Shown here one piece after another: positions 44,390 through 52,951 of a DNA stretch of 64,000 bases; within the stretch, counting starts at the first letter, position 1, and every line of letters starts with the position of its first letter. A program made the translations under genes and the position numbers. Source of the DNA: Eubacterium plexicaudatum ASF492. Lineage in GTDB: Bacteria; Bacillota; Clostridia; Lachnospirales; Lachnospiraceae. The stretch is from the NCBI RefSeq assembly GCF_000364225.2, contig NZ_AQFT02000001.1, positions 1,302,001-1,366,000 on the forward strand. The letters run 5' to 3'. Under the pieces are notes generated by a model, which was not told the origin of the DNA, ran no database searches, and worked only from the letters and a program-made list of their open reading frames with translations.

Positions 44390-44617
44390 TTGACAATGCA
44401 ACAGGGGCATGATAAATTATAGGTAATGAAAAGCTTCAGTGCTTTTGCGGCGATAGAGAGGAGCTACCCGTCCCGACTTTGCGGGCAATAGAAATACAAA
44501 GGTCGTCTCTGCCTATGGAATTATCATAGGACTGCTCCCAGAATTGCAATTCAAAAAAGAAATGTAATGCCTGAGCCTAACCGCTCAGGCAGTTTCTTTT
44601 TACGGAAGGATGAGACA
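44390..44617 (+). promoter_or_regulatory. Promoter and structured leader of the PBECR4 gene
   Basis: TTGACA at 44390-44395 with an AT-rich -10 near 44411-44423 gives a promoter starting 19 bp outside the IS. The transcript would have a leader of about 190 nt with GC-rich complementary segments. It ends in a terminator-like hairpin (TGCCTGAGC at 44569-44577 with GCTCAGGCA at 44584-44592, then TTTCTTTTT) just before the ribosome site GGAAGG. Attenuation control is likely. Confidence 0.55.
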
Positions 44618-45463
44618 ATGCGGACACTTTTGGAGATTTTTCAGGATACGAAAGAGACACTGTGCAAGTATGACTATTATATCCACACACAGAAGCGTAT
44701 CCTCCACCTTACAAATTCAGAGATTAAGATACCGCATTTAATGGGGATGCAGTATCTTGGAAAGCCAAACCAGTTTACCGGGGACTTCGGCGCTTATGCG
44801 ATTAAAAAGCAGCGTATCACAATGGAATCGGTGGAAAAGCTGGTGCGGAAATACTATAAGACGGAGGAAAAACAGCGCAGGATGCTTGAAATGATCCACC
44901 GGAAACTGGATAACCTTGGGGAATTAGGGGAAATGTTTTCGTCTTATTCAAAGCTGTACCTGTATGAAAAAGGGAAGAATAAGGAATCGGAGTTTCAGAG
45001 CGATTACCTGCTTGTGCATGAGACGGGAAAGAAAATCCTGCATTTGGGGCTTGTCAAATCAGAGAGGGGCAAAGGCATTTACCACTGCAATTCTTTTATG
45101 ACAACGTACCAGAATGACCGTGACAGGGATTCTTTTTTCCGTGACCTGTCATACCGTTATGAGATAACAAGGATTGTGAGGGAAAATAAAGACACGAAGC
45201 ATAAAGAAGTCATATACCAGAGCGTGGAGGCGGAACGGAGGGAGCAAGCAGGCATAGAAAAAATGCTTGCAGCCGCAGGAATACGGGCAGATGGCAAACT
45301 TATAAAGTCCATCCTCCGTCTGAATAAGAAATTCGGCATATACCACACGGCAGATATGCTAAATGACAGTGAAGCCCTGCTTGGAAAATGTACGGATAAG
45401 AGGGAGGAGAGCCTTGTATCGGATTTCCTTGCACTATGGGAGGAAAAAAGAAATGGCATATAA
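44618..45463 (+). CDS. PBECR4-domain protein (putative nuclease-like)
   Basis: A 281-aa protein. Residues 1-190 match the PBECR4 domain, a member of the barnase/EndoU/colicin E5-like group found in phage and mobile-element proteins: PHLMGMQYLGKPNQF, then SDYLLVHETGKKILHLGLVK and YHCNSFMTTYQNDRDRD. The rest is helical and charged. The ATG at 44618 is set by GGAAGGA 7 nt upstream. It overlaps the next small gene by 11 bp. Such pairs are common in conjugative elements of Firmicutes gut bacteria. RNase activity is a family-level suggestion only, and it could equally be a non-toxic helper. Confidence 0.7.
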   Translation: MRTLLEIFQDTKETLCKYDYYIHTQKRILHLTNSEIKIPHLMGMQYLGKPNQFTGDFGAYAIKKQRITMESVEKLVRKYYKTEEKQRRMLEMIHRKLDNLGELGEMFSSYSKLYLYEKGKNKESEFQSDYLLVHETGKKILHLGLVKSERGKGIYHCNSFMTTYQNDRDRDSFFRDLSYRYEITRIVRENKDTKHKEVIYQSVEAERREQAGIEKMLAAAGIRADGKLIKSILRLNKKFGIYHTADMLNDSEALLGKCTDKREESLVSDFLALWEEKRNGI

Positions 45464-45707
45464 GCAGGAACTGTGGGATGAGGCAAAGAAAAAATGCCGT
45501 ATCGGGGATGAAGAAATCCGCATGGCAAAAGAAATGGGGCTGAACCCGAAAAGCCTTATAAAAAATATCCCAAACAAAAGCGAGATGTGGAAAGTCCCCG
45601 TAAAGGACTGGATACACGATATGTATGATAAAAGACAGAGAAAATCCCGCCAGAAGGCAAAACGGATGGCGGCGGGGCAGAATAAGGACAGCAATCACAG
45701 CATCTAA
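45453..45707 (+). CDS. Small partner of the PBECR4 gene
   Basis: An 84-aa soluble, basic protein. The central segment (AKEMGLNPKSLIKNIPNKSE followed by PVKDWIHDMYDKR) is one I associate with mobile-element gene pairs, but I cannot name a function. The start overlaps the PBECR4 gene by 11 bp, with GGAGG 9 nt before ATG 45453, so translation is coupled. If the PBECR4 protein is toxic, this would be the natural candidate for its antidote. Its stop codon is inside the stem of the terminator. Confidence 0.65.
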   Translation: MAYKQELWDEAKKKCRIGDEEIRMAKEMGLNPKSLIKNIPNKSEMWKVPVKDWIHDMYDKRQRKSRQKAKRMAAGQNKDSNHSI

Positions 45708-45736
45708 GCCAAAAACGGTTTAGGTGCTGTTTTTTT
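45698..45736 (+). terminator. Terminator used as group II intron target
   Basis: A 13-bp stem (CAGCATCTAAGCC with GGTTTAGGTGCTG, two G-T pairs) around AAAAAC is followed by T7. The group II intron begins one base after the T-tract. Confidence 0.88.
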
Positions 45737-45737
45737 G

Positions 45738-47705
45738 GTGTGCCCGGTGGGCATACGTTCTAACGGGTGAAAGTCGTGTGTTCTGCAAGCTGTTATCGGC
45801 TAGCCAGTGAAAGTCTGGTCAAGGTAATCGCCAGTGAGCCTTGTAGCGAGCTTCCAATGCTTTTGGGTGACCGATTGTGTTGAAGCGAGGTATGCCTGTG
45901 AGAAACAGGTGCAAAATAGCAGTCCGTAACATAAAGTAAATCCTGTAGCATCGTTACGTTAGCCCTGTAAGGGGACAAGAGGGAGTAGAGTCACTGACTT
46001 TCTGACGAAGACCATGGAAAATGTGCAGATACTGGAGTACAGCATGGAAGAACCCTTCGGTGTAGAGGGAGCGGAATGTTATGATAGTCGATAACGGAAC
46101 AGAAGAGGTCTCATATCATCATATAACCACAAGTATGTAACTGAGGATATAAGCACGCATGCGAAGTTCCTTGGGAAGTGGTATGAGAAGTCGGAGGAGC
46201 CCATAGTATCTATGAACTATTGGTAAGAAAAACAATGGGAGAAAAGGGGCTCTGCTTTAATCAAGATTAACGGGAAGGTAAGGGATAGTGCATGCCAAAT
46301 ATTGGACAACAACACTCAATTGAAAAATCACGACAACTTCAACGTAATCTATACCTGGCAGCCAAAAAGGATAAGCAACGCAGATTTCATGCGTTGTATG
46401 ATCGTATCTTTCGCCTGGATATTTTGTGGCGGGCATGGAAAGAAGTGCGAGAAAACAAGGGAAGTGCTGGAATTGACGGCATTACCTTTGAAATGATTGA
46501 GGAATACGGAGTAGAAGAATACTTGTTGGATATTCAAGAAGATTTGCAGAATAAGAAATACAGGCCTCAGCCGGTAAAAAGAGTATACATTCCAAAACCG
46601 GATGGGAAGAAAAGACCATTGGGAATACCGACTATTAGAGACAGGATTGTGCAACAAGCTTGTAAGATAGTGATAGAACCTGTCTTTGAAGCAAACTTTC
46701 CGGATAGTTCTTATGGATTTCGCCCTAAAAGAGATGCAAAACAGGCTACAGAAAAGGTGAAAAAAGAATTGTATAAAAACTGGTATGTAGTAGATGCAGA
46801 CATACAGGGATACTTCGACAACATCAATCATGAAATACTACAGGGATTATTAAACCGTCGCATCAGTGATAGAAGGGTCATTAAGTTATGCAGACAATGG
46901 TTACAAGCAGGAGTCATTGAAAATGGGAAATATTATCCAACGGAAAAAGGTTCACCGCAAGGAGGAGTCATTAGCCCGTTGTTAGCAAATATCTATCTTC
47001 ATGTATTGGACTCCTACTGGGAGAATCATAAGGAACTGGGCATTATAGTCAGATATGCAGATGATGCAGTGATTATGTGCAGAACAAGAAAAGATGCAGA
47101 ATTAGTGTTTGAACATCTGAAAAGAATAATGACCAAGTTGAAACTGACGTTGAATCCGCAGAAAACAAAGATTGTAGATATGAATAAGGAGAGCTTTGAC
47201 TTTCTTGGATTCCGTTATCAGAAGTTTGGTAAAACCAAATGTGGACGGAAGGTGCCTTACATGATGCCAAGTAAAAAGGCGATGAAAAAGGTAAAGGATG
47301 CAATCAGAGTAATTACTTGCAGAAAATCGGCCTACGAGGGTCTGGAGCAAAAAGTGGAGAAATTAAATCCGCTCATAAGAGGATGGAGAAACTACTTTCA
47401 GCACGGGAACTCAACAAAACGGTTTAAACAGCTTGATGAATACGTGTGGATGAAGCTATGGAGACGGGTATATTACAGACGAAAACAGAAAAAATACAGA
47501 GAACATGTGCTGTATGGATTTCGGAAGTGGTACGGTAACAGTGGAATAGAGTACTTTTATTATCCAAATAAGAAAAGATATGAGACAGTCCTTTGAATGC
47601 GACAGGAAGAAGATTATCGGAAAGCCGTGTGAGGGAGAACCTCATGCACGGTTTGAGGTGGCAGGCGATGGAAACGGAAACTAATGTATGTCGGTGGTGC
47701 CGGAG
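45738..47705 (+). mobile_element. Group II intron, group IIC-like insertion
   Basis: A self-splicing retroelement of about 2 kb. It begins with GTGTGCCC at 45738, directly after a terminator's T-tract, the preferred target of group IIC introns. About 550 nt of ribozyme sequence (domains I-IV) precede the reverse transcriptase gene. Domain V is at about 47622-47656: AGCCGTGTGAGG, a GAGA loop, then CCTCATGCACGGTTT. A candidate domain VI follows, but its boundary is unclear; the 3' end lies somewhere in 47690-47770. No exon gene is interrupted. Confidence 0.8.
46292..47596 (+). CDS. ltrA: Group II intron reverse transcriptase/maturase
   Basis: A 434-aa intron-encoded protein that splices the intron RNA and copies it into DNA. 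RT blocks are clear: KRPLGIPTIRDRIVQQA, SYGFRPKRDAKQA, WVYVVDADIQ-type block (YVVDADIQGYFDNINHE), GSPQGGVISPLLANIYLH and the catalytic IIVRYADDAVIM. The maturase (X) domain follows with RGWRNYFQHGNSTKRF. There is no HNH endonuclease domain, as expected for group IIC proteins. The ATG at 46292 sits in intron domain IV. The frame is intact. Confidence 0.93.
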   Translation: MPNIGQQHSIEKSRQLQRNLYLAAKKDKQRRFHALYDRIFRLDILWRAWKEVRENKGSAGIDGITFEMIEEYGVEEYLLDIQEDLQNKKYRPQPVKRVYIPKPDGKKRPLGIPTIRDRIVQQACKIVIEPVFEANFPDSSYGFRPKRDAKQATEKVKKELYKNWYVVDADIQGYFDNINHEILQGLLNRRISDRRVIKLCRQWLQAGVIENGKYYPTEKGSPQGGVISPLLANIYLHVLDSYWENHKELGIIVRYADDAVIMCRTRKDAELVFEHLKRIMTKLKLTLNPQKTKIVDMNKESFDFLGFRYQKFGKTKCGRKVPYMMPSKKAMKKVKDAIRVITCRKSAYEGLEQKVEKLNPLIRGWRNYFQHGNSTKRFKQLDEYVWMKLWRRVYYRRKQKKYREHVLYGFRKWYGNSGIEYFYYPNKKRYETVL

Positions 47706-47961
47706 CCTCATGAGAGGGACATGATCCCGTATATGGCAGGCGCACTGGTATGTGAGAGAAAGAACGAACTGTGGAAGGGGCTGTTTTTTCTCTTTTTTGT
47801 TCCATAAAAACTATATCGGAATGACATGGGATGGTCAAGAGGAAAACGTGCCGCCTCCTGTAGCACACTTTTATAGACAGTGTTTAAAAACTGAGATTAT
47901 AATTTGACGTTTTTGTGCGGGAGATAGGAACTTTAATTTGCTGGGCTACACTGGCACATAA
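47706..47961. other. Intron 3' flank without gene
   Basis: No gene is visible between the likely intron end and the TnpB remnant. The stretch may contain the original DNA downstream of the PBECR4 terminator and the lost 5' part of the TnpB element. Confidence 0.4.
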
Positions 47962-48399
47962 AGAAAAAGGGGCAATAACTATTACAGGCAGAAAAGGAAG
48001 ATAGCATTATGCCATGAGAAAATTAAAAATGCCAGAAAAGATTATCTGCAAAAGGTTTCTCATAAGATGATCAGCGAAAACCAAGTGATAGCCTCAAAGA
48101 ACTTACAGATAAAAAATATGGTAGAGAATCATCATTTGGCAAAATCAATATCAGATGTGTCGTGGTACGAATTAACAAGGTAGTTAGAATATAAGGCGGC
48201 ATGGAATGGGAGAAAGTATATAAAAGTGGATACATTCTATGCCAGCAGTCAGCTATGTTCAGTCTGTGGCTATCAGAATACAGGCACAAAAGAATTATCT
48301 GTAAGGGAATGGACATGTCCAAAATGCGGGACAGAACATGACAGGGATATAAACGCAGCGAAAAATATATTAGCAGAGGGATTACGACAAATAGCATAA
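47962..48399 (+). pseudogene. TnpB (IS200/IS605-type) remnant
   Basis: The C-terminal 145 codons of a TnpB RNA-guided nuclease. Recognisable parts are YYRQKRKIALCHEKIKNA, ISENQVIASKNLQIKNM where the second RuvC acidic residue usually lies (here apparently replaced: the motif reads VIASKNL instead of the usual ED), the zinc ribbon CSVCG and CPKCG, and the last RuvC Asp in [14 protein letters not shown] at 48181 interrupts the frame, and a stop precedes 47962, so it cannot be functional. tnpA and the 5' half are missing. Confidence 0.85.
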
Positions 48400-48512
48400 G
48401 ATAATAAAATATAAATAGGGACGGTACAGCCCGAATTCACGCCTGTGGAGATAGTAGGTTGCGAGGTCGATGAAGCAGGAAGCCCATTGGCTTTAGACAA
48501 TGTGTAGTTCAC
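48400..48512 (+). mobile_element. Right end of the TnpB element (omega-RNA-like)
   Basis: The sequence after the TnpB stop has the look of an IS605-type right end and omega-RNA scaffold: a GC-rich stretch CCGAATTCACGCCTGTGG, then AGCCCATTGGCTTTAG and a TGTAGTTCAC tail near 48512. The rest to 48718 is AT-rich, with no gene that I can support. Confidence 0.55.
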
Positions 48513-48718
48513 GTAAGAAAAGTAAAGAACAAATAAAAAACAGACAGGAAAAGATATTCTCATACTTGAATATCTTCGTAATAGCGAATATACTAAGAGA
48601 GTAGGAAAAAATGAATGTGATGACCTATAGGACATGTATATGAGTAGACTATATTTACAATAAGAAAATATCAAAAGATAACAGATATTACCATATATCA
48701 AAAAATACTTTGATAATT

Positions 48719-48768
48719 ATTGGTTGCGCAATCGGTAAAAAAGAGCTATACTCAAATAAGTTTTACAG
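48719..48768 (+). promoter_or_regulatory. Promoter-containing 50-bp repeat, right copy
   Basis: Matches 33278-33327 at 48 of 50 positions, including TTGCGCAA, the 17-nt spacer and TATACT. It drives the DUF362 gene, whose ribosome site follows within 5 nt. Confidence 0.75.
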
Positions 48769-48782
48769 GCGGAGGAAAAACG

Positions 48783-49880
48783 ATGTCTAAAAATGATTAC
48801 TATATGATACAGGGAGAAGACTACGGGCAAATGGCGATACAGGTGCTGCAGGCAGCGGGTGTTGCGGCCGATATCGCAGATAAAAGCAAACGGATTGGCA
48901 TTAAGCCGAATATCCTTGGCGCCAAAAAAGCATCGGAAGGAGCGGTCACGCATCCGGAGCTGGTAGACGGCGTGCTGACTTACTTGAAAAAAGAAGGATT
49001 TCACAACCTGGTTGTACTGGAAGGAGCCTGGATTGGGGATCTGACATCGCGGGCGGTGCGCGTGTGCGGTATCTATGATATTTGTAAAAAGCATCAGGTT
49101 CCGTTTGTAGATTTGCAAAAAGACGCTTTTCGGACCGTGGACGCGGCAGGTATGCCGATTTCTGTCTGTGAAGAAGTATTTCGGCTGGATTATCTGATTA
49201 ACATTCCGGTACTGAAAGGACACTGCCAGACGACTGTTACATGTGCGCTGAAAAACAGCAAAGGTCTGATTCCAAACTCCGAAAAGCGCAGGTTTCATAC
49301 GTTGGGGCTGCATAAACCGATTGCGCATTTAAATACCGTCATTCGTCAGGATTTTATTTTGCTTGATAATATATGCGGAGATCTGGATTTTGAGGAAGGC
49401 GGCAATCCGGTTGTGATGAACCGCGTGCTCGGATTTTGGGATCCGGTGCTTTGCGACAGCTTTGCGGCTGAAAGCATGGGCTACCGGCCCAAAGATATCG
49501 CATATATCCGACTGGCAGAGCAGCTTGGCATAGGCAGTACCGAGGTGGAACATGCCAATCAAGTGGTTCTGGGAGAAGGTATACCGGAAAAGGAAACGAT
49601 GCGTCATACCAAACGGGTGTCAAAGCTTGCAGCCTATGCGGACGCAAAAGATGCCTGTTCCGCCTGCTACGGTTCGTTGATCTATGCGCTGGACCGGCTG
49701 GATGATGCGGGACTGCTTCGTGGACACCGTGCAGGTTCCGTCTGCATCGGGCAGGGATACCGCGGAAAATCCGGAACAATCGGCATTGGGCGGTGTACCG
49801 GCTGTTTTGAAAAAAATGTAGACGGATGCCCGCCGAAAGCTGTGGATATTGTACAATTTTTGCGGGAGCAGTGGGACTGA
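48783..49880 (+). CDS. DUF362-domain protein
   Basis: A 365-aa protein with the DUF362 domain (IGIKPNILGAKKASEGAVTH, LINIPVLKGHCQTTVTCALK, NSKGLIPNSEKRRFH). The C-terminus has cysteines in DACSACYG and IGRCTGCFEKNVDGCPPKAV that could bind an Fe-S cluster or metal. Function is unknown; family members are often linked to redox or cofactor steps. The ATG at 48783 has GGAGG 7 nt upstream. Its promoter is nearly identical to that of the sigma-54-like regulator gene 15 kb away, so the two are probably under common control, perhaps by that regulator. It is followed by a HAD phosphatase. Confidence 0.85.
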   Translation: MSKNDYYMIQGEDYGQMAIQVLQAAGVAADIADKSKRIGIKPNILGAKKASEGAVTHPELVDGVLTYLKKEGFHNLVVLEGAWIGDLTSRAVRVCGIYDICKKHQVPFVDLQKDAFRTVDAAGMPISVCEEVFRLDYLINIPVLKGHCQTTVTCALKNSKGLIPNSEKRRFHTLGLHKPIAHLNTVIRQDFILLDNICGDLDFEEGGNPVVMNRVLGFWDPVLCDSFAAESMGYRPKDIAYIRLAEQLGIGSTEVEHANQVVLGEGIPEKETMRHTKRVSKLAAYADAKDACSACYGSLIYALDRLDDAGLLRGHRAGSVCIGQGYRGKSGTIGIGRCTGCFEKNVDGCPPKAVDIVQFLREQWD

Positions 49881-49936
49881 CGAAGCCTCGCCGGCATGAT
49901 CTGCAAATCTGACATATGGAATGGAAAGGAAAAGAC

Positions 49937-50599
49937 ATGTATCAAAACTTATTGTTTGATCTGGACGGGACACTGACAGATCCGGGTGTCGGAATAACAA
50001 ATTCCGTTGCTTATGCTTTGGAAAAATTCGGGATACAAACACAGGAGCGTTCACAGCTGTATCCGTTTATCGGCCCGCCGCTGCAGGATTCTTTTGAGCG
50101 GTTTTACGGGTTTTCCCAAGAAGATGCAAAGCAGGCGGTGGGGTATTATCGGGAATATTTTAAAGAAAAAGGAATTTTCGAAAATAAAGTGTACGACGGA
50201 ATGGCAAGGCTTTTGGAATCGCTGTGCGATGCGGGAAAGAACCTGTATGTTGCAACGTCAAAACCGGAAATATTTGCGGTGCGGATTTTGGATTATTTTT
50301 CTCTTAGCAGGTATTTTACGTTTGTTGCCGGTTCGAATTTGGACGGAACAAGGTCAAAGAAAGAGGACGTGATTGCTTATGCGCTGCATGCCGCAAAGAT
50401 TTCGGATTTATCGGATGTCGTGATGATCGGCGACCGTGAGTATGATATTGCAGGAGCAAAGAAAAATGGGATTGCATCTGTCGGGGTGCTGTACGGATAC
50501 GGTGGCAGGCAGGAGCTGGAGAACGCAGGGGCAGATTATATCGCGGCATGTCAGGAAGATATTTACCGTTATTGTACCGGTGTGAAGCCGAACATTTAA
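49937..50599 (+). CDS. HAD-superfamily phosphatase (phosphoglycolate phosphatase-like)
   Basis: A 220-aa HAD hydrolase of the Gph/PGP group. Motif I is LLFDLDGTLTDPG with the nucleophile Asp, motif II is the Thr/Ser of YVATSKPEIFA, motif III the Lys in SKKEDVIAYAL, and motif IV VVMIGDREYDIAGAKKNGI. The helical cap after motif I (residues 15-80) marks subclass I. The ATG at 49937 follows AAAGGAAA; the longer frame from 49916 lacks a site. It may hydrolyse phosphoglycolate or another small phosphate ester. It follows the DUF362 gene by 56 nt. Confidence 0.88.
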   Translation: MYQNLLFDLDGTLTDPGVGITNSVAYALEKFGIQTQERSQLYPFIGPPLQDSFERFYGFSQEDAKQAVGYYREYFKEKGIFENKVYDGMARLLESLCDAGKNLYVATSKPEIFAVRILDYFSLSRYFTFVAGSNLDGTRSKKEDVIAYALHAAKISDLSDVVMIGDREYDIAGAKKNGIASVGVLYGYGGRQELENAGADYIAACQEDIYRYCTGVKPNI

Positions 50600-50630
50600 A
50601 ATATAAATAAAAAGATGAAGGAGAACCGCA

Positions 50631-51490
50631 ATGAAACTATCGGAAATACATAAGCAGAAAAAAAACGTACTGTCTTTTGAAATCTTTCCGCCAAAGAAAG
50701 ATGATGAACTGAAAAATATAGATAAAACGCTGGAAATTTTATGTGAGCTGCAGCCGGATTTTATCAGTGTTACATTTGGTGCCGGCGGCAGTTCCAATCA
50801 TAACAAAACGATTCGGCTGGCAAAAAAATCAAGGAAGAATATCATGTGGAGCCGGTCGTGCATCTTACCTGTCTTTGTTATGACAGGACTGAAATTGATC
50901 AATTTTCAAAAGAACTCGCGGCAGAAGGCATTCAAAATGTGCTTGCACTGCGCGGCGACCGCAACCCGGATATACCGGAGAAAAAAGATTTTGCACATGC
51001 GTCGGATTTGATCACGTACTTGAAACAGACGAGTGATTTTTGCATTGCAGGCGCCTGCTATCCGGAATGTCATCCGGAATCGGAAGGAAGAGTAGAAGAA
51101 TTGCGGCATTTACGGCAAAAAGTAGATGCGGGTGCGCAGGTGCTGCTTTCGCAGCTGTTTTTTGACAATAATTATTTTTACCGGTTTGTGGAAGACTGTC
51201 GGATTGCAGGCATTGACGTGCCGGTGACTCCTGGCATTATGCCGGTTATTAATGCGTCTCAGATCAAGCGGATGGTTACGATGTGCGGAGCATCCCTGCC
51301 GCAGCGTTTTGAGCGGATTATTCATAAGTTTGAAGGAAATAAGCAGGCGTTGTTTGACGCGGGAATGTCTTACGCACTCAGCCAGATTATTGATCTGCTT
51401 GCCAATGATGTGGACGGGATTCACTTATATACGATGAATAACCCGACTGTAGCGCGTAAAATCTGTGAGGGAATTAAACACATCGTTTAG
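50631..51490 (+). CDS. metF: Methylenetetrahydrofolate reductase, frameshifted
   Basis: Flavoenzyme reducing 5,10-methylene-THF to 5-methyl-THF for methionine synthesis and, in acetogens, the methyl branch. Frame 1 from ATG 50631 gives VLSFEIFPPKKDDELKNIDK and DFISVTFGAGGSSNHNKTIR. Adding one A to the A7 run at 50822-50828 gives LAKKIKEEYHVEPVVHLTCL and continues through VLALRGDRNPD, FCIAGACYPECHPES and QLFFDNNYFYRF to 51490. The full length, about 286 aa, is normal for the family. The break is a homopolymer indel and probably an error. The ribosome site is AAGGAGAA. Confidence 0.9.
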
Positions 51491-51520
51491 ATGATGGTTT
51501 TGCGGCTGGAAAAGCTGTGT

Positions 51521-52525
51521 TTAAGAAAGCGTTTTAAGTGGAATATCGGTGCCGATACCTGAAGAAGTATGCAGCTTTTGGTCGGATGTAATAAAAACAG
51601 CTTCCGTATCGTCCAAAGTCTCGATCAGTTCCATTCCCTTTTCCACTCCCAGTGCAAAACAGGAGGTGCTCAGCGCATCTCCGTCCACGGAGTTTTTGCA
51701 TATAATCGTAACACTGAGCAAATCATTCTCACAGGGATATCCGTCCGATACATCTAAAATATGATGATAACGGACGCCGTCCTGCTCAAAATATCGTTCG
51801 TAGACACCGGATGTTACAACACTCCGGTCACGGACCGATACGACAGCCGCAGGGTCGCCGGTTTCATCAAACGGTTTTTGAATGCCGATTGTGTAGGCGC
51901 TGCCGTCTTCTTTTTCTCCAATCGCAAGCACATTTCCGCCAAGATTAATCAGACCTTTTGTAATGCCCTGCGAAAGCAGATATTCTTTCATTTTATCTGC
52001 GATATATCCTTTGGCAATACCGCCAAGGTCCAGCGCTGCGTCCGGCTGTGTTAAAGTCACTTCGTTTCCGTCTACAACAACGTTTGAATAGTCAATGGCA
52101 GCTACGGCATCCGCTATGGCAGCGTCATCCGGTAGTTTTGGCGATTCCGCGTGAAAATCCCATAAAGCGGTCAGCTTTCCGACCGTAATGTCAAAGGTTC
52201 CGGCACTGAGACGGGAATAAAACAGACCTTTTTCAATCAGTTCCCGTGTTTCTTTTTGCACACGGACAGGGCTGCCTGCCGCCCTGTTGATTTTGCTTAC
52301 ATCACTGTCCGGTTTTTTTGCGCTGAAATACTGTTCATACTGTTGCGCAAGCGCAAAACAGTGGTTCAGCTCTTCTGTTTTGGACGGATCATAAAGCGTG
52401 ACGGAAATGACGGTATCAAAATAAAAACCGGTCTGTTGGATAGGCTGTCTGCTGCCGCATCCGAACAGCGGCAGACACAAAAAAAATATGCCGACAGCGG
52501 TAAAAAATTTCTTTTTAAAAGACAT
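51521..52525 (-). CDS. apbE: FAD:protein FMN transferase (ApbE)
   Basis: An extracytoplasmic flavin transferase that attaches FMN to Thr residues of proteins such as Rnf and Nqr subunits. The 334-aa precursor has a lipoprotein signal with lipobox LPLFGCGS. The ApbE core shows YFDTVISVTLYD, LDLGGIAKGYIADKM with the conserved Gly-rich segment, GLINLGGNVLAIG, and the metal-binding DGDALSTSCFALG. The start at 52525 has AAGGAA 8 nt upstream; ATG 52531 is closer to it. No rnf genes are in the window, so its target protein is elsewhere. Confidence 0.93.
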   Translation of the reverse strand: MSFKKKFFTAVGIFFLCLPLFGCGSRQPIQQTGFYFDTVISVTLYDPSKTEELNHCFALAQQYEQYFSAKKPDSDVSKINRAAGSPVRVQKETRELIEKGLFYSRLSAGTFDITVGKLTALWDFHAESPKLPDDAAIADAVAAIDYSNVVVDGNEVTLTQPDAALDLGGIAKGYIADKMKEYLLSQGITKGLINLGGNVLAIGEKEDGSAYTIGIQKPFDETGDPAAVVSVRDRSVVTSGVYERYFEQDGVRYHHILDVSDGYPCENDLLSVTIICKNSVDGDALSTSCFALGVEKGMELIETLDDTEAVFITSDQKLHTSSGIGTDIPLKTLS

Positions 52526-52577
52526 ATGCATGTTCCTTCCTGTAAATCGATCGACTGGTGCCGTATGCTGTTCATTC

Positions 52578-52590
52578 GTTACTGTTCACA
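52578..52590. repeat. Half-site of the palindromic repeat family
   Basis: GTTACTGTTCACA matches 13 bases of the terminal repeat at 13506-13520. No partner in inverted orientation is found nearby, so it is a single end or chance. It sits 53 bp before the apbE start on the far side. Confidence 0.35.
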
Positions 52591-52717
52591 ATTATAAAAA
52601 ATGAACCTGGTATTGTCAAATGTTTGATTTCTGGAAGCACTTATGTTAAAATCTCCATATGTGACCGTTCACACTACAGCATTTTCAAACAGATTTGTGG
52701 ACAGGGAGGGAGATATT

Positions 52718-52951
52718 ATGCCAGATTTGAATATAAATCGAATTAATGAATTATACCGTAAATCAAAAGCGGAGGGACTGACCGAAGCGGAGAAAAAAGA
52801 ACAGCAGCTGCTGCGTCAGCAGTATGTGGCGGCAATCAGAGGCAGCATTCGCAGTCAGTTAAATCGCATTGACATGCAAATGGAAGATGGTACGATTGTA
52901 AACTTGGGAGAAAAATTTGGAAACAAGACAGACGATACGCAGACATTATAA
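52718..52951 (+). CDS. DUF896-family small protein (YnzC-like)
   Basis: A 77-aa helical-hairpin protein of the DUF896/YnzC family, which is common in Firmicutes and linked in Bacillus to the SOS regulon; the function is unknown. Typical features are INRINELYRKSKAEGLTEAE and EKKEQQLLRQQYVAAIRGSI. ATG 52718 follows ACAGGGAGGG. Its 3' end overlaps the next gene by 35 bp in a different frame, so the two are expressed together. No LexA-type box is obvious in front. Confidence 0.88.
   Translation: MPDLNINRINELYRKSKAEGLTEAEKKEQQLLRQQYVAAIRGSIRSQLNRIDMQMEDGTIVNLGEKFGNKTDDTQTL

Noticed and set aside
52578..52675. A full third copy of the palindromic element before the DUF896 gene
   Set aside because: Only one terminal repeat is present; the other similar site (near 52660) is poorly matched and in the same orientation.
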